DNA of 64,000 bases from Geobacillus kaustophilus (GCF_000948285.1 NZ_JYBP01000003.1:620001-684000); one strand, 5' to 3'; shown: positions 53,085-63,233, counted from the stretch's first letter. The notes: a model not told the origin generated them from the letters alone. Made by a program: numbers and translations.

Positions 53085-53116
53085 GGCAGTTGCCGATTTT
53101 GCAAACTGTCTTTTTT
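53085..53116 (+). terminator. Terminator inside the lysA leader (attenuator candidate)
   Basis: GGCAGTTGC pairs with GCAAACTGTC (one wobble, one bulge) and six T follow, 42 nt before the lysA start. Upstream, GCGC-TT-GTCTC near 52981-52991 can pair with GAGAC-GATG-GCGC near 53049-53061, so the leader can fold into a larger structure. It lacks the known lysine-riboswitch landmarks. Confidence 0.6.
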
Positions 53117-53158
53117 GCTTTTGCCATGCGATTTCGATAGAGGAATGAGGGGTTTGTG

Positions 53159-54478
53159 ATGTTTCTTCACGGGACAAGCCGCGTGAATGAACAAGGGCAT
53201 TTGGAAATCGGCGGCGTCGATGTGGTCGAGTTGGCCAAAACGTATGGAACGCCGCTTTATATTTATGACGTTGCGCTGATCCGCGCGCGGGCGCGCGCGT
53301 TTAAAGAAGCATTCCAGCGCCGCGGCGTGCGGGCGCAAGTCGCGTATGCCAGCAAGGCGTTTTCCGCCGTCGCCATCGTGCAGCTGGCCGCTGAGGAGGG
53401 ATTGTCGCTTGATGTTGTCTCAGGCGGTGAGCTGTATACGGCGATCGCGGCTGGTTTTCCGCCTGAGCGCATCCATTTTCATGGTAACAACAAAAGCCGG
53501 GGCGAATTGGCGATGGCGCTTGAACACGGCATCGGCTGCATCGTTGCTGACAACTTTTACGAACTCGAGCTGATTGAAGAGCTGGCGGAGCCATCCGGCC
53601 GGACGGTGCCGATTTTGCTCCGCGTCACGCCGGGGATCGAGGCGCATACGCACGATTACATTTTAACCGGACAGGAAGATTCAAAGTTCGGCTTTGACTT
53701 AAACAACGGTCAGGCAGACGAGGCGTTTCGGCGCGTCATGGCGTCGGCCGCGTTTCAGCTGCTCGGCGTCCATTGCCATATCGGATCGCAAATTTTTGAA
53801 ACAGCTGGGTTTGTGCTGGCGGCGCAAAAAGTGTTTGCCAAGCTGGCCGCGTGGAACAAAGCGAATGGATTTGTTCCCGCGGTCGTCAATCTCGGCGGGG
53901 GCTTCGGCATCCGTTATACCGAGGAAGATGATCCGATTCCAGTGACAGCGTACGTCGACTGCATCGTGGAAGAGGTGAAAAGGCAGGCCGAAGCTTGCCG
54001 TTTGCCGTTGCCGGAAATTTGGATCGAGCCGGGCCGTTCGCTTGTGGGTGATGCCGGAACGACGATTTATACGATCGGCTCGCGCAAAGAGGTGCCCAAT
54101 GTCCGCACGTATATCGCCGTTGACGGCGGCATGAGCGACAACATTCGGCCTGCCCTCTACGGGGCGAAATACGAAGCCGTGCTGGCGAATCGAGTGTTGG
54201 ATGAGCGGACGGAAGTGGTGTCCATCGCTGGGAAATGCTGTGAGTCGGGGGATATGCTCATTTGGGACATTGCGTTGCCGGAGGCGAAGCCGGGCGATTA
54301 TTTAGCGGTTTTTTGCACGGGCGCTTACGGCTATTCCATGGCGAACAATTATAACCGTCTGCCGCGCCCAGCCGTTGTGTTCGTTGAAAACGGCGACGCC
54401 CAGCTCGTTGTGAAGCGCGAGACGTATGAAGATTTGATTCAATATGATTTGCCGCTGAAAACGAAAGTGAAAAAATAA
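53159..54478 (+). CDS. lysA: Diaminopimelate decarboxylase, 439 aa
   Basis: The ATG at 53159 is 6 nt after GAGGGG. PLP-dependent alanine racemase-fold enzyme: lysine in V-A-Y-A-S-K-A-F, G-G-G-F-G-I phosphate site, E-P-G-R-S and the C-terminal C-E-S-G-D (Cys active site). Last step of lysine synthesis. Same position after spoVAF as in B. subtilis. Confidence 0.95.
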   Translation: MFLHGTSRVNEQGHLEIGGVDVVELAKTYGTPLYIYDVALIRARARAFKEAFQRRGVRAQVAYASKAFSAVAIVQLAAEEGLSLDVVSGGELYTAIAAGFPPERIHFHGNNKSRGELAMALEHGIGCIVADNFYELELIEELAEPSGRTVPILLRVTPGIEAHTHDYILTGQEDSKFGFDLNNGQADEAFRRVMASAAFQLLGVHCHIGSQIFETAGFVLAAQKVFAKLAAWNKANGFVPAVVNLGGGFGIRYTEEDDPIPVTAYVDCIVEEVKRQAEACRLPLPEIWIEPGRSLVGDAGTTIYTIGSRKEVPNVRTYIAVDGGMSDNIRPALYGAKYEAVLANRVLDERTEVVSIAGKCCESGDMLIWDIALPEAKPGDYLAVFCTGAYGYSMANNYNRLPRPAVVFVENGDAQLVVKRETYEDLIQYDLPLKTKVKK

Positions 54479-54516
54479 AGGCCGTTGGTTTGAAAGAAAA
54501 CGGTTCTTTACCAAGG

Positions 54517-54551
54517 AAAAGGCGCCCGTTGCTCGTTGGGCGCCTTTTCTT
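54517..54551. terminator. Bidirectional terminator between lysA and ypuA
   Basis: AAAAGGCGCCC pairs with GGGCGCCTTTT; T-runs on both strands. Confidence 0.85.
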
Positions 54552-55428
54552 ATTGATTGCTTGATGAAAACGCTGATTTAATGGCGTTCCAAATTTCTTT
54601 CAAGATGTCAATGAGATTTTGGATGAACGTTTTCCCTTCCTCCGACTGCAAAAAGGCCGACAGCTGTTCTTTCGCCTTGCTCAGCTGATCGTTCACTTGA
54701 TCCCAATTAATATGGGCGTTTTGCATTTTATGGAAAAGAGAAATCAGGTTGTTCATTTCATTCTCACTCAGCGTAATGCCAAGGTCGTTGGCGATTTTTT
54801 CAATAAGGGCGCGCAAATCAGCGTCCGTCTGCGGCGGGTTGTTGGCGATTTCTTGTTTGATTTTCGCCAGCAGGGCGACCGCTTTGTCCGCGCCGATCGA
54901 ATCGGCGAGCTTCGCCGTCTGCACCATTTCCTCGTTCGCCACTTTTTTGACATCATCAGGGATGGCTTGGTCCGAGGAAATTTCATACGCCTTCATCAGC
55001 CCCGTCAGCGCTGCGGTGCCGGAAACCGGGAACGGAGCGGTGATGTAAATATCGGCATCTTTCACCCCTGCGGTGATCAAGGCGTTTGTATACATCTCTT
55101 TCGTCACCCACGTGATGTTGTGCGTTTCGACATGAAGCCCCGAGCCCGGCTCTTTTATCGTGATCATCGACGACGAGATGGCGCGCGTGCCGATTTGCGC
55201 TTTCGGAATGAGTCCGTCCAAATATTTATGCTCTTCAACGTTTGAGACCGTGATCGTTTGCGCCCCGTCCGGCGCCTTCATTTCGTCGAGCACTTTTTGC
55301 TTTTGTGCATTCGTTAAGTTTTCCCCGAGCGTCACAATGACATCGCCCGGCGCGGCATCAGCCGCTGCGATGCCCGGAGATGCCAGCAGCACCGCCCAAA
55401 GCAGTGATGAAGCGATCGTTCGTTTCAC
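54550..55428 (-). CDS. ypuA: YpuA, DUF1002 secreted/membrane-associated protein, 292 aa
   Basis: A GTG start 8 nt after GGAGG opens a signal peptide ending near I-A-A-A-D-A. The DUF1002 domain follows (V-T-L-G-E-N-L-T-N-A-Q-K), then long helices and a low-complexity tail ending S-S-S-N-Q. Function unknown; in B. subtilis ypuA is linked to the cell-envelope stress response. Confidence 0.85.
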   Translation of the reverse strand: MKRTIASSLLWAVLLASPGIAAADAAPGDVIVTLGENLTNAQKQKVLDEMKAPDGAQTITVSNVEEHKYLDGLIPKAQIGTRAISSSMITIKEPGSGLHVETHNITWVTKEMYTNALITAGVKDADIYITAPFPVSGTAALTGLMKAYEISSDQAIPDDVKKVANEEMVQTAKLADSIGADKAVALLAKIKQEIANNPPQTDADLRALIEKIANDLGITLSENEMNNLISLFHKMQNAHINWDQVNDQLSKAKEQLSAFLQSEEGKTFIQNLIDILKEIWNAIKSAFSSSNQ

Positions 55429-55613
55429 ATAGCTCGCCTCCTGTTTACGAAAATGCATTATCATTATACCGTACGCTCGCCTGCTTGGCTATCGGAAAAG
55501 CGCGGCGCGGTCAGGCGGGCTCACGAATTTGAAAAGACATTTTTTGTTTTGTTTCATTTGGCAATCATGGTATGATAAAAGCAGTTTCGATGTCGAAAAG
55601 GAGCGGGATGCTT

Positions 55614-56054
55614 GTGGCGAAAAAAGGATATATTTTAATGGAAAATGGAGAAAAAATCGAATTTGAGCTGTTTCCGAATGAAGCGCCAATAACAGTCGCC
55701 AATTTTGAAAAACTGGCGAATGAAGGATTTTATAACGGGTTGACGTTTCATCGCGTCATCCCTGGATTTGTCAGCCAAGGAGGATGTCCGCGCGGCAACG
55801 GAACGGGCGATGCCGGCTACACGATCCCGTGCGAGACGGACAACAATCCGCACCGACATGTCACCGGGGCGATGTCGATGGCGCACCGCGGCCGCGACAC
55901 CGGCAGCTGCCAGTTTTTCATCGTCCACGAGCCGCAGCCGCACTTGGACGGGGTGCATACTGTCTTTGGCCAAGTGATATCCGGCATGGACGTCGTCAAG
56001 GCGATGAAAAGCGGCGACGTGATGAAGGAAGTGAAAATATTTGACGAACCGTAA
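55614..56054 (+). CDS. ppiB: Peptidyl-prolyl cis-trans isomerase B (cyclophilin), 146 aa
   Basis: The GTG at 55614 is 10 nt after AAAGGAG and gives V-A-K-K-G-Y-I-L-M; an ATG two codons earlier is only 4 nt from the site. Cyclophilin motifs [13 protein letters not shown] and H-T-V-F-G-Q-V are present. A TATGAT at 55572-55577 is a likely -10 element. Confidence 0.93.
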   Translation: MAKKGYILMENGEKIEFELFPNEAPITVANFEKLANEGFYNGLTFHRVIPGFVSQGGCPRGNGTGDAGYTIPCETDNNPHRHVTGAMSMAHRGRDTGSCQFFIVHEPQPHLDGVHTVFGQVISGMDVVKAMKSGDVMKEVKIFDEP

Positions 56055-56061
56055 ACAGCGC

Positions 56062-56169
56062 ATGAGCGAGGATGATCGGACTGTTCGAAACAACTGGCGC
56101 TTGTTTTTCTTTTTGCTTGCGGCCAGCCTGTTGTGGGGAGCAGCATATTGGCTTTGGGTCGCCAATTGA
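56062..56169 (+). CDS. Small membrane protein of unknown function, 35 aa
   Basis: Eight bases after ppiB, an ATG opens M-S-E-D-D-R-T-V-R-N-N-W-R then a single hydrophobic helix rich in F, L, A and W, ending in A-N. The frame is open to a TTG at 56041, inside ppiB, with AAGGAAGTG before it, so 42 aa is also possible. Co-transcription with ppiB is likely. Not recognised. Confidence 0.5.
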   Translation: MSEDDRTVRNNWRLFFFLLAASLLWGAAYWLWVAN

Positions 56170-56189
56170 TGATGCCTTGCTGTGAAATG

Positions 56190-56198
56190 TGGTATAAT
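56190..56198 (+). promoter_or_regulatory. Extended -10 promoter of the rib operon
   Basis: TGGTATAAT is an extended -10 element; no good -35 is seen. It overlaps nothing and lies 21 bp before the FMN riboswitch. Confidence 0.6.
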
Positions 56199-56218
56199 GA
56201 GCATAATGAATATAGCGA

Positions 56219-56350
56219 TGCATCCTTCGGGGCAGGGTGAAATTCCCGACCGGCGGTGATGGGGCTTTCCGCCCCTCAGCCCGCGAGCCGAAAGGCAGGA
56301 TCCGGTGCGATTCCGGAGCCGACAGTATAGTCTGGATGGGAGAAGGATGC
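56219..56350 (+). ncRNA. FMN riboswitch (RFN element)
   Basis: All conserved parts are present: GGGGCAGGGTGAAATTCCCG near 56229, ACCGGCGGT, AGCCCGCGAGCC, GGCAGGATCCGGTGCGATTC and GGATGGGAGAAGGATG, closed by the pairing of GCATCC and GGATGC ends. FMN binding should cut transcription of ribDEBAHT. The expression platform continues to the hairpin at 56512. Confidence 0.97.
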
Positions 56351-56511
56351 CAATATGCGCACGGCTGTTTTTGGCCGGTTCAGACTGCATGGGCAGCGTC
56401 TGTCGGCCGACTAGGCATGGCAGTGTCTTTTGCTTCCGACCGGCCTGTATAGCTCGCTTAACGAACATGTGTTTGTTTGCGCATCATTGGCCATTCTCTC
56501 AACAACAATAA

Positions 56512-56540
56512 GACCCCCGGGGGATTCCCGGGGGTTTGAT
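56512..56540 (+). terminator. Riboswitch-controlled terminator before ribD
   Basis: ACCCCCGGG pairs with CCCGGGGGT, followed by TTTGATCGTT. It sits 16 bp before the ribD start and is the probable OFF structure. The 56351-56511 stretch holds the antiterminator partners but no gene. Confidence 0.7.
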
Positions 56541-56555
56541 CGTTAAGGGGGGAAT

Positions 56556-57701
56556 GTGGTGCATAACGATGAACATTATATGCGGCTCGCCCTCGATGTG
56601 GCCAAAGCTGGAGTCGGGCAAACGTCCCCCAATCCTGCCGTTGGCGCGGTCGTTGTCAACGATGGGACGGTCGTTGGGCTTGGCGCCCATTTGAAAGCGG
56701 GTGAGCCGCACGCTGAAGTCTATGCGATCCGCATGGCTGGCGAGAAGGCGCGCGGTGCGACGGTGTACGTGACGCTTGAGCCGTGCAGCCATTATGGAAA
56801 AACGCCGCCATGCGCCGATTTGCTCATCCAAGCGGGCGTTCGTCGCGTCGTCGTTGCCACGACCGACCCGAATCCGCTTGTCGCGGGAAAAGGGATTGCC
56901 AAGCTGCGCCAAGCGGGCATTGACGTTGATGTCGGCGTATTAAAAGACGAAGCGGACGAATTGAATCGGATGTTTTTCCACTATATCGCTGCAAAAACGC
57001 CGTTTGTCACGTTGAAGTTTGCATGCAGCCTCGACGGCAAAATCGCGACGGCGACGGGGGAAAGCAAATGGATTACGTCCGAAGCGGCGCGCGAAGACGT
57101 GCACCGCCTCCGCGCCCGGCATGACGCCATTTTGGTCGGCGTCAACACCGTTTTGACCGACAACCCGAAGCTGACCGTCCGTCTTGGGGAAAAGCGGAAA
57201 AACCCGCTGCGCATCATTTTGGATACAACATTGCGTACACCGCTTGACGCCCATGTCGTCGCTGACAAGGAGGCAGAAACGTGGATCATCACCGGCGCCG
57301 TCAGTCGGGAACAAGCGGCGGCGTATGAGCGCCTTGGGGTGCGCGTATTTTCGATGCCGGCGGCCCAGATCGATGTACGCGATGTGCTCCGTCTGCTTGG
57401 GGAGCAGGGAGTCATGTCGCTGTTTGTCGAAGGCGGCTCGCGCGTTCATGACAGCTTCCTCCGCGCGGGAGCAGTCAATGAGGTCATCGCCTATATCGCT
57501 CCGAAGCTGATCGGCGGCCGCGGGGCGCCGACGCCGGTCGGCGGCCTTGGCTTCGCCCGGCTTGCTGAAGCGGTGGAGCTTGACATCCGCCGCATCGAGA
57601 CGATCGGCCCGGACATCAAAATCGTCGCCGCGCCGAAACGGAAGGAGGAATCGTTGTGTTCACTGGCATTATTGAAGAGATCGGCACGATCGAACAAATG
57701 A
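56556..57701 (+). CDS. ribD: Bifunctional riboflavin deaminase/reductase RibD, 381 aa
   Basis: A GTG start after AAGGGGGG. N-terminal deaminase with zinc motif H-A-E-V and E-P-C-S-H-Y-G-K-T-P-P-C; C-terminal NADPH reductase with K-I-A-T-A-T-G-E-S-K-W-I-T and G-G-S-R-V-H. It performs the second and third steps from GTP to riboflavin. The stop lies 46 nt inside ribE in another frame. Confidence 0.95.
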   Translation: MVHNDEHYMRLALDVAKAGVGQTSPNPAVGAVVVNDGTVVGLGAHLKAGEPHAEVYAIRMAGEKARGATVYVTLEPCSHYGKTPPCADLLIQAGVRRVVVATTDPNPLVAGKGIAKLRQAGIDVDVGVLKDEADELNRMFFHYIAAKTPFVTLKFACSLDGKIATATGESKWITSEAAREDVHRLRARHDAILVGVNTVLTDNPKLTVRLGEKRKNPLRIILDTTLRTPLDAHVVADKEAETWIITGAVSREQAAAYERLGVRVFSMPAAQIDVRDVLRLLGEQGVMSLFVEGGSRVHDSFLRAGAVNEVIAYIAPKLIGGRGAPTPVGGLGFARLAEAVELDIRRIETIGPDIKIVAAPKRKEESLCSLALLKRSARSNK

Positions 57702-58300
57702 AGCAAACCGGCGACGCCATCGTGATGACGATTGGCGCCAAGCGGGTGCTCGAAGATGTGCGGCTTGGCGACAGCATCGCCGTCAACGGCGTCTGCTTGA
57801 CCGTCACATCGTTCACCGAACGGCAGTTTACGGTCGATGTCATGCCGGAGACGGTGAAAGCGACGGCGCTAAAGACATTAAAGCCGGGGGCGAAGGTGAA
57901 TTTGGAGCGGGCAATGGCGGCTGGAGGACGGTTTGGCGGCCATTTCGTCACCGGGCATGTGGACGGCGTCGGGCGCATCATCCGGCAGTGGCCGAAAGCG
58001 AACGCCGTCTACTATGAAATCGAAGTGCCGGCCTCGCTGCGCGCCTATATGATTGAGAAAGGATCGGTCGCAGTCGATGGGACGAGCTTGACGATTTTCG
58101 GTCTGAGCGAGCGCACGTTCATCGTTTCACTCATTCCGCATACGCGTGAGGCGACGATTTTAGGCGAAAAGCGGCCGGGCGATCTCGTCAATATCGAGTG
58201 CGACATGATCGGCAAGTACGTCGCCGCTTTCCTCACCGCGAAAGCGACGCCGACCTCCAAATTGACGGTCGAATTTTTGGAGCAGCACGGCTATAAATAG
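57656..58300 (+). CDS. ribE: Riboflavin synthase alpha chain, 214 aa
   Basis: A GTG start ([11 protein letters not shown]) after GGAGGAA. Two related beta-barrel halves: V-N-G-V-C-L-T-V in the first and V-D-G-T-S-L-T-I in the second. It dismutates two lumazine molecules into riboflavin and its pyrimidine precursor. Confidence 0.95.
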   Translation: MFTGIIEEIGTIEQMKQTGDAIVMTIGAKRVLEDVRLGDSIAVNGVCLTVTSFTERQFTVDVMPETVKATALKTLKPGAKVNLERAMAAGGRFGGHFVTGHVDGVGRIIRQWPKANAVYYEIEVPASLRAYMIEKGSVAVDGTSLTIFGLSERTFIVSLIPHTREATILGEKRPGDLVNIECDMIGKYVAAFLTAKATPTSKLTVEFLEQHGYK

Positions 58301-58320
58301 TGGAAAAGGGGGCAAGCTTG

Positions 58321-59514
58321 ATGTTTGACACGATTGAAGCAGCGCTTTCGGCGCTGAAAAACGGAGAAGTGATCATCGTTTGCGATGACGAAGACCGCGA
58401 AAATGAAGGCGATTTTGTCGCGCTGGCCGAAAAAGCGACGCCGGATGTCATTAACTTTATGATCACTCATGGCCGCGGGCTTGTCTGCGTGCCGATTACG
58501 GAGGAGTTGTCGGAGCGGCTCGAGCTTGAGCCGATGGTCACTCATAACACCGACGCGCACGGCACAGCGTTTACTGTCAGCATTGACTACAAAACGACGA
58601 CGACAGGAATCAGCGCCTATGAACGGGCGGCCACGATTCAGGCGCTGCTTGATCCGAATGTGAAAGCAAGCGACTTTAGACGGCCTGGACACATTTTTCC
58701 ATTGATTGCGAAAAAGGGCGGCGTTCTTCGGCGCGCCGGCCATACAGAAGCGGCGGTCGATTTGGCCCGTTTGTGCGGCGCGAAGCCGGCCGGCGTCATT
58801 TGCGAAATCATTAAAGAGGACGGGACGATGGCTCGCGTTCCTGATTTACGGCAAATCGCCGACCAGTTCGGATTGAAAATGATCACGATCAAAGATTTGA
58901 TCGCCTACCGGAGCCAGCGGGAAAAGCTCGTGAAACGGGAGGTGGACGTTTGGCTGCCGACCGAATTCGGCGAATTTCGCGCCATCGGCTACACAAACGT
59001 GCTCGACGGAAAAGAGCATGTGGCGCTTGTCAAAGGAGAAATCATCCCGGATGAGCCGATCTTGGTGCGCGTCCATTCCGAATGCTTAACCGGCGATGTG
59101 TTTGGCTCGTACCGGTGCGACTGCGGTCCGCAGCTGCATGCGGCGCTCAGGCAAATCGAGTCGGAAGGGAGAGGGGTGTTGCTTTACATGCGCCAAGAAG
59201 GGCGCGGCATCGGCCTTATGAACAAGCTGCGCGCTTACAAGCTGCAGGAGCAAGGTTATGACACAGTCGAGGCGAACGAAAAGCTCGGCTTTCCGGCCGA
59301 TTTGCGCGATTATGGCATCGGGGCGCAAATTTTGAAAGATCTCGGTGTAACGAAAATGCGCCTGCTCACGAACAACCCGCGCAAAATCGCCGGTTTAAAA
59401 GGGCATGGACTCGAAGTGGTCGAACGGGTGCCCATTCAGATGCCAGCGAAAAAGGAAAATGAAAAATATTTGCGCACAAAACACGAAAAATTAGGGCATA
59501 TGCTTCATTTTTAA
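58321..59514 (+). CDS. ribBA: Bifunctional DHBP synthase / GTP cyclohydrolase II, 397 aa
   Basis: The start at 58321 follows AAGGGGG. N-terminal DHBP synthase has [10 protein letters not shown] and T-G-I-S-A; the C-terminal GTP cyclohydrolase II has zinc ligands in C-L-T-G-D and C-D-C-G and the [11 protein letters not shown] motif. It makes both starting compounds of the pathway. Confidence 0.95.
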   Translation: MFDTIEAALSALKNGEVIIVCDDEDRENEGDFVALAEKATPDVINFMITHGRGLVCVPITEELSERLELEPMVTHNTDAHGTAFTVSIDYKTTTTGISAYERAATIQALLDPNVKASDFRRPGHIFPLIAKKGGVLRRAGHTEAAVDLARLCGAKPAGVICEIIKEDGTMARVPDLRQIADQFGLKMITIKDLIAYRSQREKLVKREVDVWLPTEFGEFRAIGYTNVLDGKEHVALVKGEIIPDEPILVRVHSECLTGDVFGSYRCDCGPQLHAALRQIESEGRGVLLYMRQEGRGIGLMNKLRAYKLQEQGYDTVEANEKLGFPADLRDYGIGAQILKDLGVTKMRLLTNNPRKIAGLKGHGLEVVERVPIQMPAKKENEKYLRTKHEKLGHMLHF

Positions 59515-59534
59515 AGACGAAAGGAGCAGCGAAC

Positions 59535-59999
59535 ATGCGCATCATTGAAGGAAATTTAGTCGGCACTGGACTGAAAATCGGCATTGTCGTCTCGCGTTTT
59601 AACGAGTTCATCACGGGCAAGCTTTTATCTGGGGCGATCGACGGCTTAACGCGCCATGGCGTGAGCGACAGCGACATCACTGTCGCCTGGGTGCCGGGTG
59701 CGTTTGAAATCCCGCTTGTGGCGAAAAAAATGGCGGAATCGAAGCAGTTTGACGCTGTCATTACGCTTGGCGCCGTCATCCGTGGGGCAACGAGCCATTT
59801 TGACTACGTCTGCAGCGAGGCGGCCAAAGGCGTCTCCCACGCGGCGCTTGCAAGCGGTGTTCCGGTCATTTTCGGCGTGTTGACGACGGACACCATTGAA
59901 CAGGCGATCGAGCGGGCCGGCACGAAAGCGGGCAATAAAGGATGGGAAGCGGCGGTGTCGGCGATCGAAATGGCGAACGTCTTGCGGACATTTGCGTAA
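59535..59999 (+). CDS. ribH: 6,7-dimethyl-8-ribityllumazine synthase, 154 aa
   Basis: V-S-R-F-N at residues 16-20, [19 protein letters not shown] and G-N-K-G-W-E-A are the active-site motifs of the capsid-forming enzyme. AAAGGAG precedes the ATG. Confidence 0.95.
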   Translation: MRIIEGNLVGTGLKIGIVVSRFNEFITGKLLSGAIDGLTRHGVSDSDITVAWVPGAFEIPLVAKKMAESKQFDAVITLGAVIRGATSHFDYVCSEAAKGVSHAALASGVPVIFGVLTTDTIEQAIERAGTKAGNKGWEAAVSAIEMANVLRTFA

Positions 60000-60014
60000 A
60001 AAGGCATGAAATGG

Positions 60015-60043
60015 TTCACAATATCGGTGAGAATGTTTATAAT
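60015..60043 (+). promoter_or_regulatory. Promoter between ribH and ribT
   Basis: TTCACA, 17 bp, TATAAT. It would let ribT be expressed apart from the riboswitch-controlled genes. Confidence 0.6.
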
Positions 60044-60101
60044 ACGTATAGAGAAAATGACAAAAACTTTTCCATTTCGGAAAAGCGTTTGTCGATAATG
60101 A

Positions 60102-60467
<366 letters not shown>

Positions 60468-60489
60468 CGAAACTAGCGCGGCGCCGTGC

Positions 60490-61029
60490 TCAGGCGGGCG
60501 GCGGAGGGGGAGGGAAGCCAACTCCTTCCGCTTTGGCCCGTTTTTTTTGTTCGCGTGCGGCGATGACGTCCGAGCGGTCGCGGCGCCGGTGTTTATCCAC
60601 AAGATCAAGATTTGCTAGGTCGCTTGCTTGCCCCCAAACGAGCTGCCGGCGGACGCAGGCGGCTTGGCATTGCTCATAAAGGGAACGGTCGCGAATCGGC
60701 AGTTCGACGCTTTCGTACGGTTCGCCGCGAGTGATCCGCCGTGCCGTCTCGTCGAGCAAGCGGGCGAGCGCCTCGTCATCGAGGCCGAGCCGCCGGATCA
60801 TCTCTTGCGCTTCGTCAAGCAGCGCCCGCGCCCGTCGAATGAGGCGCAGCGCTCCCGAGATGTTGCCGCGCCGGTAATGGTAAAAAGCGACTGCCATTTG
60901 AATGAGCACAAGCCAACCGTTGTTTCGACCGTCTTGTTTCCAATGCTCCTCCAAAATTTCGTGGCATTCAAAATAATCGCGGTCGCTATGGAAATGGACC
61001 AAATATTCGATATACGCTTTTGGATACAT
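60490..61029 (-). CDS. ypuF: YpuF, DUF309 protein, 179 aa
   Basis: DUF309 core at residues ~10-95: F-H-S-D-R-D-Y-F-E-C-H-E-I-L-E-E-H-W, then Q-M-A-V-A-F-Y-H-Y-R-R-G-N. The C-terminus is basic and ends with a run of six prolines. AAAGGAACG precedes the ATG. Function unknown; the gene is divergent from scpA as in B. subtilis. Confidence 0.85.
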   Translation of the reverse strand: MYPKAYIEYLVHFHSDRDYFECHEILEEHWKQDGRNNGWLVLIQMAVAFYHYRRGNISGALRLIRRARALLDEAQEMIRRLGLDDEALARLLDETARRITRGEPYESVELPIRDRSLYEQCQAACVRRQLVWGQASDLANLDLVDKHRRRDRSDVIAAREQKKRAKAEGVGFPPPPPPA

Positions 61030-61215
61030 CGGCCATCGTTCCTTTCAAAAGTGGGCCGCACTATGTGAAGGCGGACCGCTCTTCTTCAATTATACGACTT
61101 CGGCGGCTTGCGTCGCAAAAAAGAGGCTGTTTTCCGTCCGCTTCGTTATGATACAATAAATGTACTGCAGCTCGAGACGAGCCTCCCGGGCGGTGGTTCT
61201 GGAAAAAATGGTGGG

Positions 61216-61971
61216 ATGGATGTGCAATTGCCGTACAACGTCAAAATCGAAGCGTTTGAAGGGCCGCTTGATCTGCTTTTGCATTTGATCAACCGTTATG
61301 AAATTGATATTTACGATATTCCGGTCGCGCAAATTACGGAGCAGTATATGGCGTACATTCACGCCATGCAGGAGCTTGAGTTGGATATCGCCAGCGAATA
61401 TTTAGTGATGGCGGCCGCCTTGCTTGCGATCAAAAGCAAAATGCTGTTGCCGCCCTCCAATGAGGAAGCTGTCGACGACGACATCGAGTGGAGCGGTGAC
61501 GGGGACCCGCGCGAGGAGCTGACGCAGCGGCTGCTTGAATATAAAAAGTTTAAAGAGGCGGCGCGCGAGTTGAAGCGGCGCGAAGAGGAGCGGGCGCTTT
61601 TGTTTACAAAGCCGCCGAGCGACTTAAGCGCATACGCGGATGAGAAAAAGGCGGCGCCGCTGGATGTGAACGTATACGATATGCTTGGCGCCTTGTCGAA
61701 GCTGTTGCGCCGCAAAAAACTGCAAAAACCGATGCGGGCGAAAATCGCCCGCCAAGATATTTCCGTCGAACAGCGCATGGCGGAAATTTTGCATGAACTA
61801 AAGCAGGCGAACGGGCGGAAAAACTTTTACGAGCTGTTTCCGTCCTACGATCGTTCGTATATCATCGTGACGTTTTTGGCCATTTTAGAGTTGATGAAGC
61901 AAGACGAAATCATCGTTGAGCAAGAACGGAATTTCAGCGATTTGTTTCTTGCGGTGAAACCAGCCGGTTGA
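61216..61971 (+). CDS. scpA: Segregation and condensation protein A, 251 aa
   Basis: The start at 61216 gives 251 residues, the normal length; the frame is open further upstream without support. Kleisin pattern: V-K-I-E-A-F-E-G-P-L-D-L-L-L-H-L-I at the N-terminus and a C-terminal winged helix (I-V-T-F-L-A-I-L-E-L-M-K). It bridges SMC heads in chromosome condensation. Confidence 0.93.
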   Translation: MDVQLPYNVKIEAFEGPLDLLLHLINRYEIDIYDIPVAQITEQYMAYIHAMQELELDIASEYLVMAAALLAIKSKMLLPPSNEEAVDDDIEWSGDGDPREELTQRLLEYKKFKEAARELKRREEERALLFTKPPSDLSAYADEKKAAPLDVNVYDMLGALSKLLRRKKLQKPMRAKIARQDISVEQRMAEILHELKQANGRKNFYELFPSYDRSYIIVTFLAILELMKQDEIIVEQERNFSDLFLAVKPAG

Positions 61972-62155
61972 GATGGTGCGGTTTGGCCGCGGCGGTTCGC
62001 TGCGGCGGACCGCTTTCCTTTTGTTGGCCGTTTGGCCCATGCCGTGATGAGGCGGAGGGGTAGGCCAAGGACGACAGTGGAACGGACGTTGGAAAACGAC
62101 GGAGACAGGCGGAAAGGAGGAGGGGCGCCAACGAGTTTGGCGCGGCAGAAGGGCG

Positions 62156-62812
62156 ATGGAACAAAACGAAACGGAAAAAACGGGCGGCGCCGGCGCGCTC
62201 AAGCCGGCGAAGGCGATTGTCGAAGCGTTGTTGTTTGCCGCTGGTGACGAAGGACTGTCGCTTTCGCAAATCGCTTCTGTGTTGGAAGTCAGCGAGCTGG
62301 AAGCAAAGGCGGTGATCGCTGAACTGCAGGAGGACTACCGCCGCGAAGAACGCGGCATTCAACTGATGGAGCTGGCCGGCGTGTTTTTGCTGGCGACGAA
62401 AAAAGAGCACGCTCCATACTTGAAAAAGTTGGTCGAGGCGCCGGGGGCGTCGCCGCTGTCGCAGGCGGCGCTTGAGACGCTCGCCATTATCGCATACCGC
62501 CAGCCGATTACGCGCGCGGAGATTGAGGAAATTCGCGGCGTAAAAAGCGACAAGCCATTGCAGACGCTGATGGCGCGGGCGCTCATTCAAGAGGTTGGAC
62601 GAGCCGAAGGAACCGGGCGGCCGATTTTGTACGGGACAACCCCGGAATTTCTCGATTATTTCGGGCTAAAAACGCTCGAGGAGCTGCCGCCGCTGCCGGA
62701 ATGGGCGGACGATGGCGAATCCGAGCGGGAAGCGGATTTATTTTTCGAAAAATTAGCAGAAAATTTGAGCGACAGGCAGCCGGAATATGGTAAACTAAAG
62801 AAAAATGGCTGA
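62156..62812 (+). CDS. scpB: Segregation and condensation protein B, 218 aa
   Basis: Two winged-helix domains: [14 protein letters not shown] in the first, [16 protein letters not shown] in the second, with [12 protein letters not shown]. Dimer that binds ScpA. It follows scpA after 184 bp in which I see no gene, a wider gap than in B. subtilis. Confidence 0.93.
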   Translation: MEQNETEKTGGAGALKPAKAIVEALLFAAGDEGLSLSQIASVLEVSELEAKAVIAELQEDYRREERGIQLMELAGVFLLATKKEHAPYLKKLVEAPGASPLSQAALETLAIIAYRQPITRAEIEEIRGVKSDKPLQTLMARALIQEVGRAEGTGRPILYGTTPEFLDYFGLKTLEELPPLPEWADDGESEREADLFFEKLAENLSDRQPEYGKLKKNG

Positions 62813-62830
62813 TCGGGAAGGAGAGCGCTC

Positions 62831-63232
62831 ATGAACGTTTGCCGCCTGTATGGTGAAGAGCTGCAAAAGTCGCAATCGAACACGTTTGAAGACTATTTCA
62901 ACCGCTCGGAAGTCACGTACCGCGACGGGGGCGAAGAGCGGACGCTGTCTGTGTTGTATTTGCGCCATTTTGAGGCGGCGCTGCTTGATGGGCTGCCGTA
63001 TGAAAGCGATCCACTGTTTACGGCCAACGGGCGCGACATTTATTTGCGCGACATCATTGCTCTTGTCTGTTTATGGAAAAATCCGGCGTATCGGAAGCGA
63101 AAGCGCGTCTATATTCACGATGAAGAGGAATTGCGCCGTTATTTTGCTGAGGTAGACGCCAAAACGCTGCAGGCGCTCGTCAGCGAATGGGCGGAAACCG
63201 GCGAGTGCCGCTTGCCTGAATGGTCGGCGTAA
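62831..63232 (+). CDS. Hypothetical protein downstream of scpB, 133 aa
   Basis: GGAAGGAG lies 9 nt before the ATG, 18 bp after scpB. The protein is soluble and charged: F-E-D-Y-F-N-R-S-E-V-T-Y-R-D-G, Y-L-R-H-F-E-A-A-L-L-D-G-L-P-Y, then an R-K-R-K-R-V-Y-I-H-D-E-E-E basic/acidic stretch. It is not YpuI, which holds this place in B. subtilis. No family recognised. Operon position hints at a chromosome-related role, but that is weak. Confidence 0.7.
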   Translation: MNVCRLYGEELQKSQSNTFEDYFNRSEVTYRDGGEERTLSVLYLRHFEAALLDGLPYESDPLFTANGRDIYLRDIIALVCLWKNPAYRKRKRVYIHDEEELRRYFAEVDAKTLQALVSEWAETGECRLPEWSA

Positions 63233-63233
63233 C

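Noticed and set aside
52966-53158. Lysine riboswitch before lysA
   Set aside because: The conserved L-box landmarks are missing; only a terminator and generic pairing are present.
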